From CAZGCA01 sp964524145 (GTDB taxonomy: Bacteria; Hydrogenedentota; CAZGCA01): a stretch of 52,001 bases of DNA. Below, one piece after another: positions 8,680 through 17,562 of the stretch. The position numbers were made by a program, and so were the translations under genes. The notes beneath the pieces are model-generated. The model was not told the DNA's origin. It searched no databases and saw only the letters and a list, made by a program, of their open reading frames with translations. Each line of letters begins with the position of its first letter. Position 1 is the first letter of the stretch. The stretch spans positions 1 through 52,001 of the forward strand of contig CAZGCA010000041.1 in NCBI GenBank assembly GCA_964524145.1, written 5' to 3'.

Positions 8680-10305
8680 TTACGGGCGACGCGCCCACGA
8701 CGCTCGATCTCGATCTCGAAATAGATGCCCGAGTATTTCCTGTGCGAGGTCGACCGTAACCGCTTGTCTCGATAGTTGACAGAATGCTATCACCTTCTTG
8801 AGCGATCCCGAGAGTTTCCTTATGTCATCGGTTACCTGTGTCGCAATAAGCGTCAGCACTTCGTTCGGCACGGTCGCGTTGGCCCGAGCAAGCTCACGTC
8901 GGAGAATCTCGATACGCATATCCCACTCAGGCGGTTTGAGGCCGCTCACAATCCCACCCGCAAAACGTGACACAAGGCGTCTCTCGAGATTGTCGAGCGC
9001 CTCGGGTTCCTTGTCGCCGGCAATCACGATCTGCTTATGGTTGTTGTACAGGTCATTGAAGATGTTGAAGAACTCCTCCTGGGCGCGCTCCCTGCCCGCC
9101 AGAAACTGTATGTCGTCTATGATCAGTACTTCTCTATCACTGTACCGTTCGCGGAACGCGTCCAACTCGTGCCGCTGGATAGCATCTACCAGCTTGCTGC
9201 CGAAAGCGCTGGACGACAGGTACGAGACTTTCGCGTTCGGTCTGACAAGAAGGATGCTGATACCTATTGCGTTGAGCAGGTGCGTCTTGCCCAATCCCAC
9301 ATCGCCGTATATGAAAAGTGGGTTATACTCCGCGCCCGGCGTGTCGGAAACCGACTCTGCTACCGCGTAAGTAAAGGCATTGGCGGTTCCCACAACAAAC
9401 GAATCGAACGTGTATTCCGGTATCGGCAAATCCTCCTCGCCGAACCTTGGCTGCTGAGCTCGGTCGGCCCCTGTTTTCAGTTTGCCGAGCACTGGAGCCA
9501 TCGCCTGCGTCATGGCAGACACGCCTCGTGCACTTGCGCTCCTGAGTTGGTCGATTCTATTCGACTTGTCCGGGCTCGCATCGTCGACTTGTGCCGCCTC
9601 TTCACTTGTGGCCTCCGTAACAACCTCTATTCGGGGTTCTTCTTTTGCGGGTTTCGGTTCGGCGGCTGCAGCAGGTTCCGGTTCAACGGTAGCCGCAGGA
9701 GGCTCGGGCTCAGGTTCTGGTTCGGGTTCGGGTGCAACAGGTTTCGGCTCCCGCTTGGCTTTTGGCGCCGGTTTCGGCTCTGGCTGAGGCTCGACTTGCT
9801 CCTCAACCGGTTCCGTCTGTTTCTGAGCGGCCGCCCTCTTCTTTTGCTTTGCCTCCTTCGGGAAGACCAGCGGCAACACGATCTCGAAGTGCTGCCAATT
9901 GCATAGAATCGGTTTTATCTTCAACTCGGAACACGCGCGGATTTGTTCGAGAGCCTCAGTATCCAGTGGGTCAACCATGGCAACGGTCATGATGCTTCCC
10001 AACTTGTCAATAGGCAGAACCCCGTACCGGCGACAGACGTCATACGGCAACAGATCCTTTACGGTGTCGCGTATCTCGTACTCGGCGAGCTGTATCAGGG
10101 GGATGCTACACTGTCGAACGAGAAACTCCTCGAGCGCTTCTACAGTTATGTACTCGAGCTCTACCAGCGCACGACCCAGAAAACTGTTCTCCTCCCCCTT
10201 CTTTTGAAGCGCTGCATCGAGTTGCTTGGCAGTAATCAACCCCTCCGCGAGCAGCATTTCGCCCAGCCTCGTGGAGGTTACTGGTGCACTGCCGTCATCA
10301 GCCAT
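8680..10305 (-). CDS. MshEN domain fused to a DnaA-like AAA+ ATPase, first gene of pilus operon
   Basis: 541 residues with an unusual architecture. Residues 12-145 form an MshEN (GspE N-terminal) domain: RLGEMLLAEGLI at 13-24 and a second LG...I...L...Q motif at 43-65. The last glutamine of the first motif is a lysine (K36). A low-complexity linker rich in proline, glutamate, alanine and lysine follows (about 150-235). Residues 298-530 are a DnaA domain III-like AAA+ module, with Walker A GDVGLGKT (334-341), Walker B LIIDDIQFL (394-402), a box VII arginine in SRF (R447) and a sensor II region DDIRKLSG (494-501). The DNA-binding domain IV of true DnaA is missing, so this is not the replication initiator. 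Being first in the pilus operon, it may be a c-di-GMP-responsive ATPase acting on the pilus machine or linking it to another process. That role is inference. Confidence 0.88.
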   Translation of the reverse strand: MADDGSAPVTSTRLGEMLLAEGLITAKQLDAALQKKGEENSFLGRALVELEYITVEALEEFLVRQCSIPLIQLAEYEIRDTVKDLLPYDVCRRYGVLPIDKLGSIMTVAMVDPLDTEALEQIRACSELKIKPILCNWQHFEIVLPLVFPKEAKQKKRAAAQKQTEPVEEQVEPQPEPKPAPKAKREPKPVAPEPEPEPEPEPPAATVEPEPAAAAEPKPAKEEPRIEVVTEATSEEAAQVDDASPDKSNRIDQLRSASARGVSAMTQAMAPVLGKLKTGADRAQQPRFGEEDLPIPEYTFDSFVVGTANAFTYAVAESVSDTPGAEYNPLFIYGDVGLGKTHLLNAIGISILLVRPNAKVSYLSSSAFGSKLVDAIQRHELDAFRERYSDREVLIIDDIQFLAGRERAQEEFFNIFNDLYNNHKQIVIAGDKEPEALDNLERRLVSRFAGGIVSGLKPPEWDMRIEILRRELARANATVPNEVLTLIATQVTDDIRKLSGSLKKVIAFCQLSRQAVTVDLAQEILGHLFRDRDRASWARRP

Positions 10306-10389
10306 CCGCTACACCCACAAGCATGACCCCAAAGGACCGTGCCGTTTGACAAGAACTACATTCAGACAGACCTCTTCCGCTTGCCCATA

Positions 10390-10418
10390 ATTCTACCAGA
10401 AAAAGACTTACGGGTCAA
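10390..10418 (-). promoter_or_regulatory. Sigma-70 promoter of the pilus operon
   Basis: Read on the minus strand: TTGACC, a 17-base spacer, then TAGAAT. The -10 box lies 84 bases before the ATG of the MshEN-DnaA-like gene. It is the only good promoter seen upstream of the seven tightly packed pilus genes. Confidence 0.65.
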
Positions 10419-10451
10419 GCAAGAGGGCGATTGCGTGACCAAACGAAGGGG

Positions 10452-10480
10452 TTGCAGCGCGCGTGGAACGATGCTATAAT
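10452..10480 (+). promoter_or_regulatory. Strong sigma-70 promoter with extended -10
   Basis: TTGCAG, 17-base spacer, TATAAT, with TGC directly before the -10 box. It faces away from the pilus promoter, so both promoters share one intergenic space. It should drive the small membrane protein at 10571. Confidence 0.7.
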
Positions 10481-10570
10481 AAAGAGTGGAGTAGCACATG
10501 TACCATATCGTTCCACATGCGGGCCAAAGGCGGATGCGGAACCGGTGTTGGCAAGAGGAGTGAATGGTCA

Positions 10571-10804
10571 ATGGCAGCCAAGAAGGTGGCGGCGCTCGTT
10601 TGTCTCGTGTTGACGTTGGTGATTATTGCGGACATGCTGATGCCCGAGAAAGCGTTGGCCGCACGCGGCGGATCGGACCTATCGGTATCCAAGGGCGGTG
10701 AGAAGGCCGAGGCGGTGCTGCATGTCGAGAAACCGAGCTGGCAGAAGATGGCCTTCGGCATCGGTATGCTGATAGCCGGAATACTCTCGCTGAAATACCT
10801 GTAG
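10571..10804 (+). CDS. Small exported or double-pass membrane protein, unknown function
   Basis: 77 residues from an ATG preceded by AGGAG at ten bases; a longer reading from 10463 would start upstream of that ribosome site. The N-terminus is a short basic start followed by a hydrophobic stretch (about 5-21) ending near EKALAARGG, which could be a signal peptide or a membrane anchor. A polar middle (about 28-52) follows, then a second hydrophobic helix (about 56-76) that ends the protein at LKYL. No family is recognised. It has its own strong promoter, back to back with the pilus operon, so a link to the cell envelope or pilus is possible but unproven. Confidence 0.7.
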   Translation: MAAKKVAALVCLVLTLVIIADMLMPEKALAARGGSDLSVSKGGEKAEAVLHVEKPSWQKMAFGIGMLIAGILSLKYL

Positions 10805-10823
10805 GTCGCGCGACCGCTCTCGC

Positions 10824-11771
10824 CTATCGCGACGGCGTCCGAAGAGAATCGTGCACCCGGTTGGTGATCTTGTCGGCAAGAGTCGTCGACTCAACGTCCT
10901 GTAGCAGTTCGTACCAGCTGATTCGCTTCTCCTTCCTGAACCACGTCATCTGGCGTTTCGCGTAGCGGCGCGAGTTGCGCTTGGTCAACGCAACAGCCTC
11001 CGCGGTCTCGATCTCTCCCGATACACATGCAACGGCCTCGCGATATCCGAGTGCGGCGATCCGCTCGATCTCCTCTCGATATCCTTCGTCGAGCAGTCCC
11101 CGCACCTCTTCGAGAAATCCTTCTGCGAACATCGTCTCGACACGGGCGTCAATCCTCGCGTTAAGCTGGGCTCGGTTCCGTGATATGCCGACCATGACGG
11201 GGTTGACCTGTACGCCGCGCCGTTTGTGACGAGCCTGAAGCTGCGATATCGGGACACCGGTCAGCTCATAGACCTCGAGGGCTCGGACTATCCGCCGCAG
11301 ATCGCCTGCATGTATCTTCTGAGCAGCGGCGGGATCCACTTCAGTCAACCGATTGTAGAGAGAGCCGACGCCATCGTTCTCAGCTACCGTCCGCAGCCGG
11401 GTACGCAGGTCGCCGTCCGCACCGGGTGCCGGGAAAAGGCCGTCGACGAACGCGCGAACGTACAACCCCGAACCGCCCACGACCACCGGGACTTTTCCTC
11501 GGCCCCAAAGGTCCACGGCAACCTTGAGGGCTTGCCGCTCAAACTCGGCCGCGCTGAAACGTTCGGACGGCTCGACGGTCGCAACAAAATGGTGTTTGAC
11601 CCGCACGAGCTGGTCGTTGGTAGGAGCAGCCGTGCCGATAGACATGCCGCGGTATATCTGTATCGAGTCGGCGGATATGATCTCTGTCTGGAACCGTTCG
11701 GCAACCTCGATGGCGAGCTCGGTCTTGCCGACCGCGGTTGGCCCAACAATGACGAGGGCTGGAAGCTCCAA
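10824..11771 (-). CDS. miaA: tRNA dimethylallyltransferase MiaA
   Basis: 315 residues. Walker A-like GPTAVGKT (10-17), the D35-S36 pair in SADSIQIYRGMSIGTA and the C-terminal QMTWFRKE-type tail are hallmarks of MiaA. It transfers a dimethylallyl group to A37 of tRNAs that read UNN codons. The start lies 6 bases behind the stop of mutL, so the two genes are probably one transcript. A mutL-miaA order is common in bacteria. Confidence 0.96.
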   Translation of the reverse strand: MELPALVIVGPTAVGKTELAIEVAERFQTEIISADSIQIYRGMSIGTAAPTNDQLVRVKHHFVATVEPSERFSAAEFERQALKVAVDLWGRGKVPVVVGGSGLYVRAFVDGLFPAPGADGDLRTRLRTVAENDGVGSLYNRLTEVDPAAAQKIHAGDLRRIVRALEVYELTGVPISQLQARHKRRGVQVNPVMVGISRNRAQLNARIDARVETMFAEGFLEEVRGLLDEGYREEIERIAALGYREAVACVSGEIETAEAVALTKRNSRRYAKRQMTWFRKEKRISWYELLQDVESTTLADKITNRVHDSLRTPSR

Positions 11772-11777
11772 ACGCCT

Positions 11778-13664
11778 CTACCTCCTCTTAAAGCTTCGTT
11801 CGAGATCGTCGCGGGTCAGCTCGGTCACTATGGGCCGACCGTGCGGACAGGTGTACGGCGGAGTAAGTCTGCGAAAACCGGCTATGAGCTCACGGCGCTC
11901 CTCGGGCGATAGCGGGTCGCCCGCCTTCACGGACGACCGGCACGCCGACAGCGAGAGAACCAGGAGCGACTCCCACATCTGGTCGGTATCGCGGAACAGG
12001 TCGCCCTGCGACATCTCTTCCACAACGCGATGTATCAGGTCGTCGATCTTCGATTCGCTGAACAGGCTGCACATCGACGTGACAGCGAAACTGTTGTGAC
12101 CGAACGGTTCGATCTCGACACCGAGCCTTGCGAAGATATCCAGATGCTCTTCGAGTATCGCGGCGGAGCTGGGCGGCAGCTCGACCGTCAGAGGCACCAG
12201 AAGCTGCTGGCGCGCAAACGACTCGTTGTTCAGTTCGTTCTTGAGCGCCTCGTAGGTGATCCGTTCGTGCAACGCGTGCTGATCGATTATCAACGCTCTC
12301 TCTTCGAGCGGCAGAACCAGGTACGTGTTGAATATCTGGGCCGGAGCCTCCCCGGATGAAATGATGGCCTCGTAGAACGGCTCCGGAACAACCCGGGGCT
12401 CGTCATCGGTGCCCGGAGCTTTCTCCTGCCCTGCGGCGCGAGACGTTGGTACCTGACCATCCAACCGGCTCGATTCGGTCTCAACGAGTTGGCGTTGCTC
12501 GGGCGGAGGCTGCTCGGCGGCAAGGACGAAACGGCCTCCGGAGGTCGAGGAGCGTGTGGACCGCTCTGCGCTCGGTTCCGGCCGGACCGGAACGGTCGTT
12601 TCGGCAGCCGGGCTTTCCGGCACGGCCACCGGTTCAGGCGGCTTCGATAAGACCGCAGGCTCGGCGGCTCGCGCGCCTATCTGCGCGAGCGCTTCCCTCG
12701 TCGCGGCGGCCGCGAGATCGTGGACCGTTTTCTCCTGCCGGAACCGCACCTCGCGTTTTGTCGGGTGGACGTTGACGTCGACCTCGCCGGGATCCATCTC
12801 GAGCATGAGGATCGCCACCGGGAACCTGCCCGACGGTATCAGCGTGCGGTACGCCTCGGTGACCGCACCCGTAAGAGCCCGGTTGACCACGGGCCGTCTG
12901 TTAAGAAAGAAGAACTGGTGGCTGCGGTTCGACCGCGTAAGGGAAGGCTTGCCCGCCATACCGGTGACGCGCGTTTTCGGACCGGAGAACTCGATCGGGA
13001 CGAGATGCCGCACGAAATCCACGCCCCACAACAGCGCGACCCTGCCCGAGAGATTCTCTGCCGGCGGCGCCTCAACAACGGTTTTGCCGTTATGCCTCAG
13101 CCGGAACGCAATATCAGGGTTGGCCAGCGCGTGCCGCTGTACAATGTCAAGGATGCGGCTCAACTCCGTCGCCGTGCTCTTGAGAAACTTCGCTCGTGCG
13201 GGCACGTTGAAGAACAGGTTGCGTACGGATATGCGCGTGCCCGCCGGACCGCCAACGGACGATACCTTCTTCACCGTACCGCCGACGACTTCGATCCTCG
13301 TTGCAGCCACGGCCTCCTTGGTTCGCGTGAGCAGCTCGAACTTCGATACCGAAGCGATGCTCGGCAGCGCCTCGCCGCGGAAACCGAACGTCCCTATCCT
13401 GTCCAGGTCGGAGACGGACGACACCTTGCTCGTGGCGTACCGTTCGAGACAGAGCAACGCTTCGTCTTCGGTCATGCCGAGCCCGTCGTCCGTCACGGTG
13501 ATGGACCGTTTGCCGCCGCTGACAATCTCGATCGAGAGCCGCCGCGCGCACGCGTCGAGCGAGTTCTCGATGAGCTCCTTGACGACGGACGCCGGTCTCT
13601 CGACAACCTCGCCTGCGGCTATCTGATTTGCAACCGAATCGGGCAGTACTCGTATTCGGGCCAT
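11778..13664 (-). CDS. mutL: DNA mismatch repair protein MutL, endonuclease type
   Basis: 628 residues from ATG at MARIRVL, the usual MutL start; an in-frame ATG eight codons upstream (13688) is less likely. The GHKL ATPase half shows ENSLDA, DDGLGM and GFRGEALPSIASV. A variable linker rich in proline and glutamate follows (about 335-420). The C-terminal half carries the endonuclease motif DQHALHERITYE (about 461-472), which fits DQHA(X)2E(X)4E, plus ACR and a CPHGRP motif near the end that help bind metal. The protein is therefore predicted to nick DNA itself, as in organisms without MutH. Confidence 0.96.
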   Translation of the reverse strand: MARIRVLPDSVANQIAAGEVVERPASVVKELIENSLDACARRLSIEIVSGGKRSITVTDDGLGMTEDEALLCLERYATSKVSSVSDLDRIGTFGFRGEALPSIASVSKFELLTRTKEAVAATRIEVVGGTVKKVSSVGGPAGTRISVRNLFFNVPARAKFLKSTATELSRILDIVQRHALANPDIAFRLRHNGKTVVEAPPAENLSGRVALLWGVDFVRHLVPIEFSGPKTRVTGMAGKPSLTRSNRSHQFFFLNRRPVVNRALTGAVTEAYRTLIPSGRFPVAILMLEMDPGEVDVNVHPTKREVRFRQEKTVHDLAAAATREALAQIGARAAEPAVLSKPPEPVAVPESPAAETTVPVRPEPSAERSTRSSTSGGRFVLAAEQPPPEQRQLVETESSRLDGQVPTSRAAGQEKAPGTDDEPRVVPEPFYEAIISSGEAPAQIFNTYLVLPLEERALIIDQHALHERITYEALKNELNNESFARQQLLVPLTVELPPSSAAILEEHLDIFARLGVEIEPFGHNSFAVTSMCSLFSESKIDDLIHRVVEEMSQGDLFRDTDQMWESLLVLSLSACRSSVKAGDPLSPEERRELIAGFRRLTPPYTCPHGRPIVTELTRDDLERSFKRR

Positions 13665-13721
13665 ACGCAGACACACATCTCCGTGCAAGTATTCAAATCA
13701 CCTCGATCACAATTCCATCCG

Positions 13722-13750
13722 ATTCTATCTAGTTTGGCTTGAGAGTTCAA
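13722..13750 (-). promoter_or_regulatory. Sigma-70 promoter of mutL-miaA
   Basis: On the minus strand: TTGAAC, 17-base spacer, TAGAAT, 58 bases before the chosen mutL start. Spacing and both boxes are close to consensus. Confidence 0.6.
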
Positions 13751-13812
13751 TAGCCTCTCAGTTGGTCCCGACAAAAAGAACAGCGCGCGTCTATCAGCAA
13801 CGCACGGGGAAG

Positions 13813-13841
13813 TTGTGACAACCTCTGGCTTCTGCTATAAT
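13813..13841 (+). promoter_or_regulatory. Sigma-70 promoter with extended -10, upstream of arylsulfotransferase-like gene
   Basis: TTGTGA, 17-base spacer, TATAAT preceded by TGC. The next good gene start is about 455 bases downstream, so the leader would be long or contain something unrecognised. Confidence 0.55.
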
Positions 13842-14297
13842 TCGACCGAGGTGGATATTGGCGCCTTGGCCATCACCTGTACTCAAAAGAGCTTAGCGAT
13901 TTGACTACTCTGAACGAGGTGTTGAACGTTACGTGGAGTTATTCCTTGGGCGTGGGCCTGGTCGGCCTGGAGAAGATGTCGCCGTTTATCAGACGCAGAT
14001 GAACCAGATTCTCCGTGACTAGAGAGGGTAGTAGTGTGCCAGGATTTGCGGAAATGTCTTCTGACGATTTGTGTGCGCTCGCCGTGTGAAACAGAGCGAT
14101 GACGAGCATTCTGGGGATTTCTGCTCCGTGTCATGATAGCGGGGCTTGACTCGCGAGGGATGGCGACATCATAGCTGCCTCACAGGAAGGCTCAGGAAGA
14201 CTATTGCAAACGCACGATGCGCAGGGGGCAGGAGAAAGCTGGGACAAGCTCTCACAAGCGTTGTCCGTAAGCAGGTGGAACAGTGAGGAAAGGCCAA
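13842..14297 (+). other. Long leader or intergenic stretch without recognised gene
   Basis: About 450 bases between a good promoter and the next gene. Only short reading frames are present and none has a convincing ribosome site, family match or conserved motif. No riboswitch core, tRNA or terminator was recognised by eye. Confidence 0.4.
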
Positions 14298-15605
14298 ATG
14301 ACATCTAACTCGAAGCCGGGACTGAAGAAGACGGCAGCCCTGGTTTTGGTTATCGCGTTTTGTGGAGTTTGTGCATGGTCGGTTTTCCATGTCAAGTATC
14401 GCGGCAAAACCGCACCATTGACAAGTGACCGTGCTGCACCGGACGACGGTGACAACAGTCTCACGAAGGAACAGCAGGATCGGATTCGGCAGCTTCAAGC
14501 CATTGGATACCTGGCCGGCACCAATCCCGCGCCGAAAAAAACGGGCGTGACGGTATACAAGAAGGGTCTCACGTTTGACGGGACAAACCTCTACGTTTCC
14601 GGCCATTTCCCCGAAGCCACGCTCATAGACATGGAGGGCGATGTCCTGCACACGTGGAGGAAGGGTTTTGAGGACGTTTGGCCGGATAGAACTGTTCCAG
14701 AAAAAGGCGACGGTCTACACTGGGATCACTATTGGCGCCGCGCGCATCTTTACGAGAACGGTGACCTCCTCGCCATCTACGAGGGTCTTGGGCTGATCAA
14801 GGTGGACAAGGATTCGAATCTGCTCTGGGAGTTTTCCGGTCCGGCCCACCACGACCTCGATGTGCTTGAAAATGGCGATATTTATGTCTTGACCCGCGTT
14901 GCCCGTATGATACCCCGGATAAACTCCGAGAAGCCTGTCTTGGAAGACTTCGTTACGATACTCGACGCGAACGGTCGGGTCAAACGCCAGGTGTCAATGC
15001 TGGAGGCGTTTGAGAAATCTGAGTTCGCGTATGTATTGGACCAGAAAATGCCCCGCGAAGGCGACCTGTTCCATTCGAACACGCTCGAACGCTTCGATGG
15101 CTCGCTCGGCCACTTGTCGCCGATCTTCAAGCGCGGCAACATTCTGACCTCCTGCAAGCTACTGGATACTATCGCGATTATAGACATGGACACAGAAACA
15201 GTTGTGTGGTGCAGGACCGGGCCATGGAGTTTTCAGCACCAGCCAACGCTGCTCAAAAACGGCAATATGCTCATCTTCGACAACAACACCCATGGCGACC
15301 ACTCGAGAGTCCTGGAATTCGAGCCTCTTACCGGAACAATAGTATGGTCGTATACAGGATCGCCGCCCACGTCGTTCTACACCCACTCTTCCGGCTCATG
15401 TCAGCTGTTGCCCAACGGAAACATTCTGATAAGCGAGACCGACGACGGCCGGGCGTTTGAGGTTACACGTGATAGGACAATCGTCTGGAAATTCGTAAAC
15501 CCGCATCGCGCCGACGACAGCAATGAGCGTATCGCTGTCTTGCCGGAGCTGGTCCGCCTTAACCCTGAGTTTCCGCTTGACTGGATAGCCGCAGGCAGTT
15601 CGTAA
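14298..15605 (+). CDS. Arylsulfotransferase (ASST)-like membrane-anchored or exported protein
   Basis: 435 residues from an ATG that follows GAGGAAAGG; a GTG 15 bases upstream would overlap that ribosome site. A basic start and one hydrophobic helix (about 12-31) suggest an anchor or uncleaved signal. The body has beta-propeller-like repeats with phrases such as HHDLDVLENGDIYVLTR, QPTLLKNGNMLIFDN and GSCQLLPNGNILISE, the hx-D/N-G-N repeat style of the Arylsulfotran_2 family. Classical ASST moves sulfate between phenolic compounds in the periplasm. Many family members in environmental bacteria have unknown substrates, and no sulfatase or DsbA-like partner is adjacent. Confidence 0.75.
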   Translation: MTSNSKPGLKKTAALVLVIAFCGVCAWSVFHVKYRGKTAPLTSDRAAPDDGDNSLTKEQQDRIRQLQAIGYLAGTNPAPKKTGVTVYKKGLTFDGTNLYVSGHFPEATLIDMEGDVLHTWRKGFEDVWPDRTVPEKGDGLHWDHYWRRAHLYENGDLLAIYEGLGLIKVDKDSNLLWEFSGPAHHDLDVLENGDIYVLTRVARMIPRINSEKPVLEDFVTILDANGRVKRQVSMLEAFEKSEFAYVLDQKMPREGDLFHSNTLERFDGSLGHLSPIFKRGNILTSCKLLDTIAIIDMDTETVVWCRTGPWSFQHQPTLLKNGNMLIFDNNTHGDHSRVLEFEPLTGTIVWSYTGSPPTSFYTHSSGSCQLLPNGNILISETDDGRAFEVTRDRTIVWKFVNPHRADDSNERIAVLPELVRLNPEFPLDWIAAGSS

Positions 15606-15695
15606 GCGTGTGCGTGCTGTTGCGCCTGGCAAGCCGCGAAGTGCTCGATGCGAAGAGGTGCGTATTGTATACGGATTGTCAAACGCGTTCTGGGG

Positions 15696-16670
15696 CTACC
15701 GCTGTATCCTCGAGCCGGCACCGCCTATCTGTGCTTCGACTTCGGCGCGGGTGACCCAGGCGAGGTCTCCCGGGATAGTATGGTTGATGGCTGACAGCCC
15801 GTTACCGTACTTCACGCCCGTTTCGGGACCGTCGGCGAGATACCCGTAGAGGAACCCGGCAGTGTACGCGTCTCCCGCACCGACACGGTCGATCATCTCG
15901 ACGTAGTACTGCTTGTCGCGGTAAAACGTGTCGGCGAGAGCTATGCTCGACCACTTGCCGGTCAGCGGGGTGAGCACGTCGCGCAGGGTCACGGTCACCA
16001 CTTTCAGGTCGAACCGTTTCTTGAGCTCGGTACATATCTCCTCGGACGTACCTTTCAGGTCGAACACCCGTTCCGTGTCATGGTCCGTCGTTATCAATAC
16101 GTCGACGTACTTCATGAGCTCCGTGACGCACCGGCCCGCCTCTTCGCGCGACCACAGCTTGGCGCGGTAGTTCACGTCGAAGCTGACCTCGCATCCCGCG
16201 GCCTTGGCCGCTTGAACCGCCTCGAGCGTAGCCTCCGCGCAGTTCGTGCTCAGGGCCGGTGTTATCCCGCTGGTGTGAAACAGGCGGCACCCTTCGAGGA
16301 ACGACCAGTCGACCTCGCCCGGTTGAAGCTTGCTGATAGCAGAGTTGGCCCTGTCGTATATGACGGCCGACGCACGCGGGCTCGCGCCCATCTCGAGAAA
16401 GTACACCCCGACTCGACCTTCGTTCGTCCAGACAACGTGGCTCATGTCGACACCGTGTTCGCGGCCCTTGTTGGCCACCATACGGCCCAACGGGCTTTCT
16501 ACCAGCCTCGACACCCATGCGGTCTTGAGCCCCATCCTGCAGACGCCGACCGCGGTGTTGAGTTCCGACCCGCCAACCGTGACGTCGAAGCTGTCCGTCT
16601 GTTCGAACCGTTGATAGTTGGGCGGACTCAGCCGCAACATCGCTTCCCCGAACGCTACCACATCGTACAT
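15696..16670 (-). CDS. kdgK: 2-keto-3-deoxygluconate kinase (PfkB family)
   Basis: 324 residues. The N-terminus FGEAMLRLSPP and the glycine-rich GGSELNTAVG (33-42) are PfkB sugar-kinase signatures. The catalytic motif DRVGAGDAYTAG (261-272) holds the general base D267 and the anion hole. Sequence features such as NYRAKLWS fit the KDG-kinase branch. It phosphorylates 2-keto-3-deoxygluconate to KDPG. It follows the aldolase gene at a 19-base gap and starts behind AAGGAGA, so the pair forms an operon for the last steps of uronate or sugar-acid breakdown. Confidence 0.88.
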   Translation of the reverse strand: MYDVVAFGEAMLRLSPPNYQRFEQTDSFDVTVGGSELNTAVGVCRMGLKTAWVSRLVESPLGRMVANKGREHGVDMSHVVWTNEGRVGVYFLEMGASPRASAVIYDRANSAISKLQPGEVDWSFLEGCRLFHTSGITPALSTNCAEATLEAVQAAKAAGCEVSFDVNYRAKLWSREEAGRCVTELMKYVDVLITTDHDTERVFDLKGTSEEICTELKKRFDLKVVTVTLRDVLTPLTGKWSSIALADTFYRDKQYYVEMIDRVGAGDAYTAGFLYGYLADGPETGVKYGNGLSAINHTIPGDLAWVTRAEVEAQIGGAGSRIQR

Positions 16671-16689
16671 GGTTTCCGTCTTCTCCTTC

Positions 16690-17340
16690 CTATCCGCGCG
16701 CTTTTTTCACTTCGGCCATGAACGCGCGCGCGATATCTGTCAGTCCATCGAAATCTTTTGCAGCGATCAGGTCTTTCTTGACGAGCTTGCCGCCGACGGC
16801 CAGCGCGCTCGCGCCCGCCTCGAAAAACTCGACGACGTTGCCCAGGTCGACGCCGCCCGTTGGCATGAGCGGTATCTGCGGCAACGGCCCTTTGATCGCT
16901 TTGATCAAACCCGGGCCGCCAAGGCTCGCGGGAAACACTTTTACCAGGTCAGCGCCGCAGTCCCACGCGCGGAGTATCTCCGTCGGGGTGAACGCGCCGC
17001 ATACCACCGTCTTGTTGTACCGTTTGCTGATACGAACCGTCTCGGGCGACAGCGTCGGCGTGACGACATACTCGGCGCCCGCAAGTATCGCCGCGCGTGC
17101 CGTCTCCGGGTCGAGCACCGACCCGACGCCCATCAGCACGTCGTCGCCGACCTGGGAGACGGACTCCGAGATGACTTTCAACGCGTTGGGCGTCGTCATC
17201 GTCACCTCGATAGCCTTCACGCCGCCCGCCGCGACCGCCTTGACAACGTCGACCAGCTCGCCGCTCGCCCCGGCGCGAACCACCGCCACTATGCCCGCAT
17301 CAATAATGAAATCCCGTGCCGAACTCCACTTTGTCGCCAT
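16690..17340 (-). CDS. eda: KDPG/KHG aldolase
   Basis: 216 residues, the normal length. R22 in VAVVRAG, E45 in KAIEVTMTT and Schiff-base lysine K134 in DLVKVFPAS match the active site of class I KDPG aldolases. It splits 2-keto-3-deoxy-6-phosphogluconate into pyruvate and glyceraldehyde-3-phosphate. A GGAGG ribosome site precedes the ATG. With kdgK downstream it forms a two-gene lower Entner-Doudoroff unit. The dehydratases and isomerases that would supply KDG are not in the window. Confidence 0.94.
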   Translation of the reverse strand: MATKWSSARDFIIDAGIVAVVRAGASGELVDVVKAVAAGGVKAIEVTMTTPNALKVISESVSQVGDDVLMGVGSVLDPETARAAILAGAEYVVTPTLSPETVRISKRYNKTVVCGAFTPTEILRAWDCGADLVKVFPASLGGPGLIKAIKGPLPQIPLMPTGGVDLGNVVEFFEAGASALAVGGKLVKKDLIAAKDFDGLTDIARAFMAEVKKARG

Positions 17341-17400
17341 CGTTCCTCCACAATCCGGTTATTCCGGCTTAGACTCGCGACACACCGCCAACCACCTGCT

Positions 17401-17429
17401 AGCATACAACATGCAAGCGCGTTTAGCAA
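17401..17429 (-). promoter_or_regulatory. Sigma-70 promoter of eda-kdgK
   Basis: On the minus strand: TTGCTA, 17-base spacer, TATGCT, ending about 60 bases before the eda start. Confidence 0.5.
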
Positions 17430-17562
17430 GTCCGGTACGGCTGTTGATAGTCATGGTTTCCTGCGAACCGGTGCGGCCGGGCTCAAGGATGGCCGATTAT
17501 TGCCGATATCTATAGTAGAGGTAACATGTTAGCACTGAAAGCGGTACACAGGACGTGGAACG

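Noticed and set aside
8680..10305. Annotation as the replication initiator DnaA
   Set aside because: The DNA-binding domain IV is missing and the N-terminal half is an MshEN domain, so it cannot be the normal initiator.
10804..10815. GGTCGCGCGACC palindrome between convergent genes, considered as terminator
   Set aside because: It has no loop and no following T tract, so it does not qualify as a rho-independent terminator.
12556..13626. Long open frame on the plus strand opposite mutL
   Set aside because: It is the antisense of a clear mutL gene; the high third-position GC of the real gene removes stops on the other strand. The same applies to long frames opposite the ABC permeases and the giant protein.
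13883..14134. 83-codon open frame on the minus strand
   Set aside because: No ribosome site, low-complexity basic and serine-rich composition, and no family match; judged chance.
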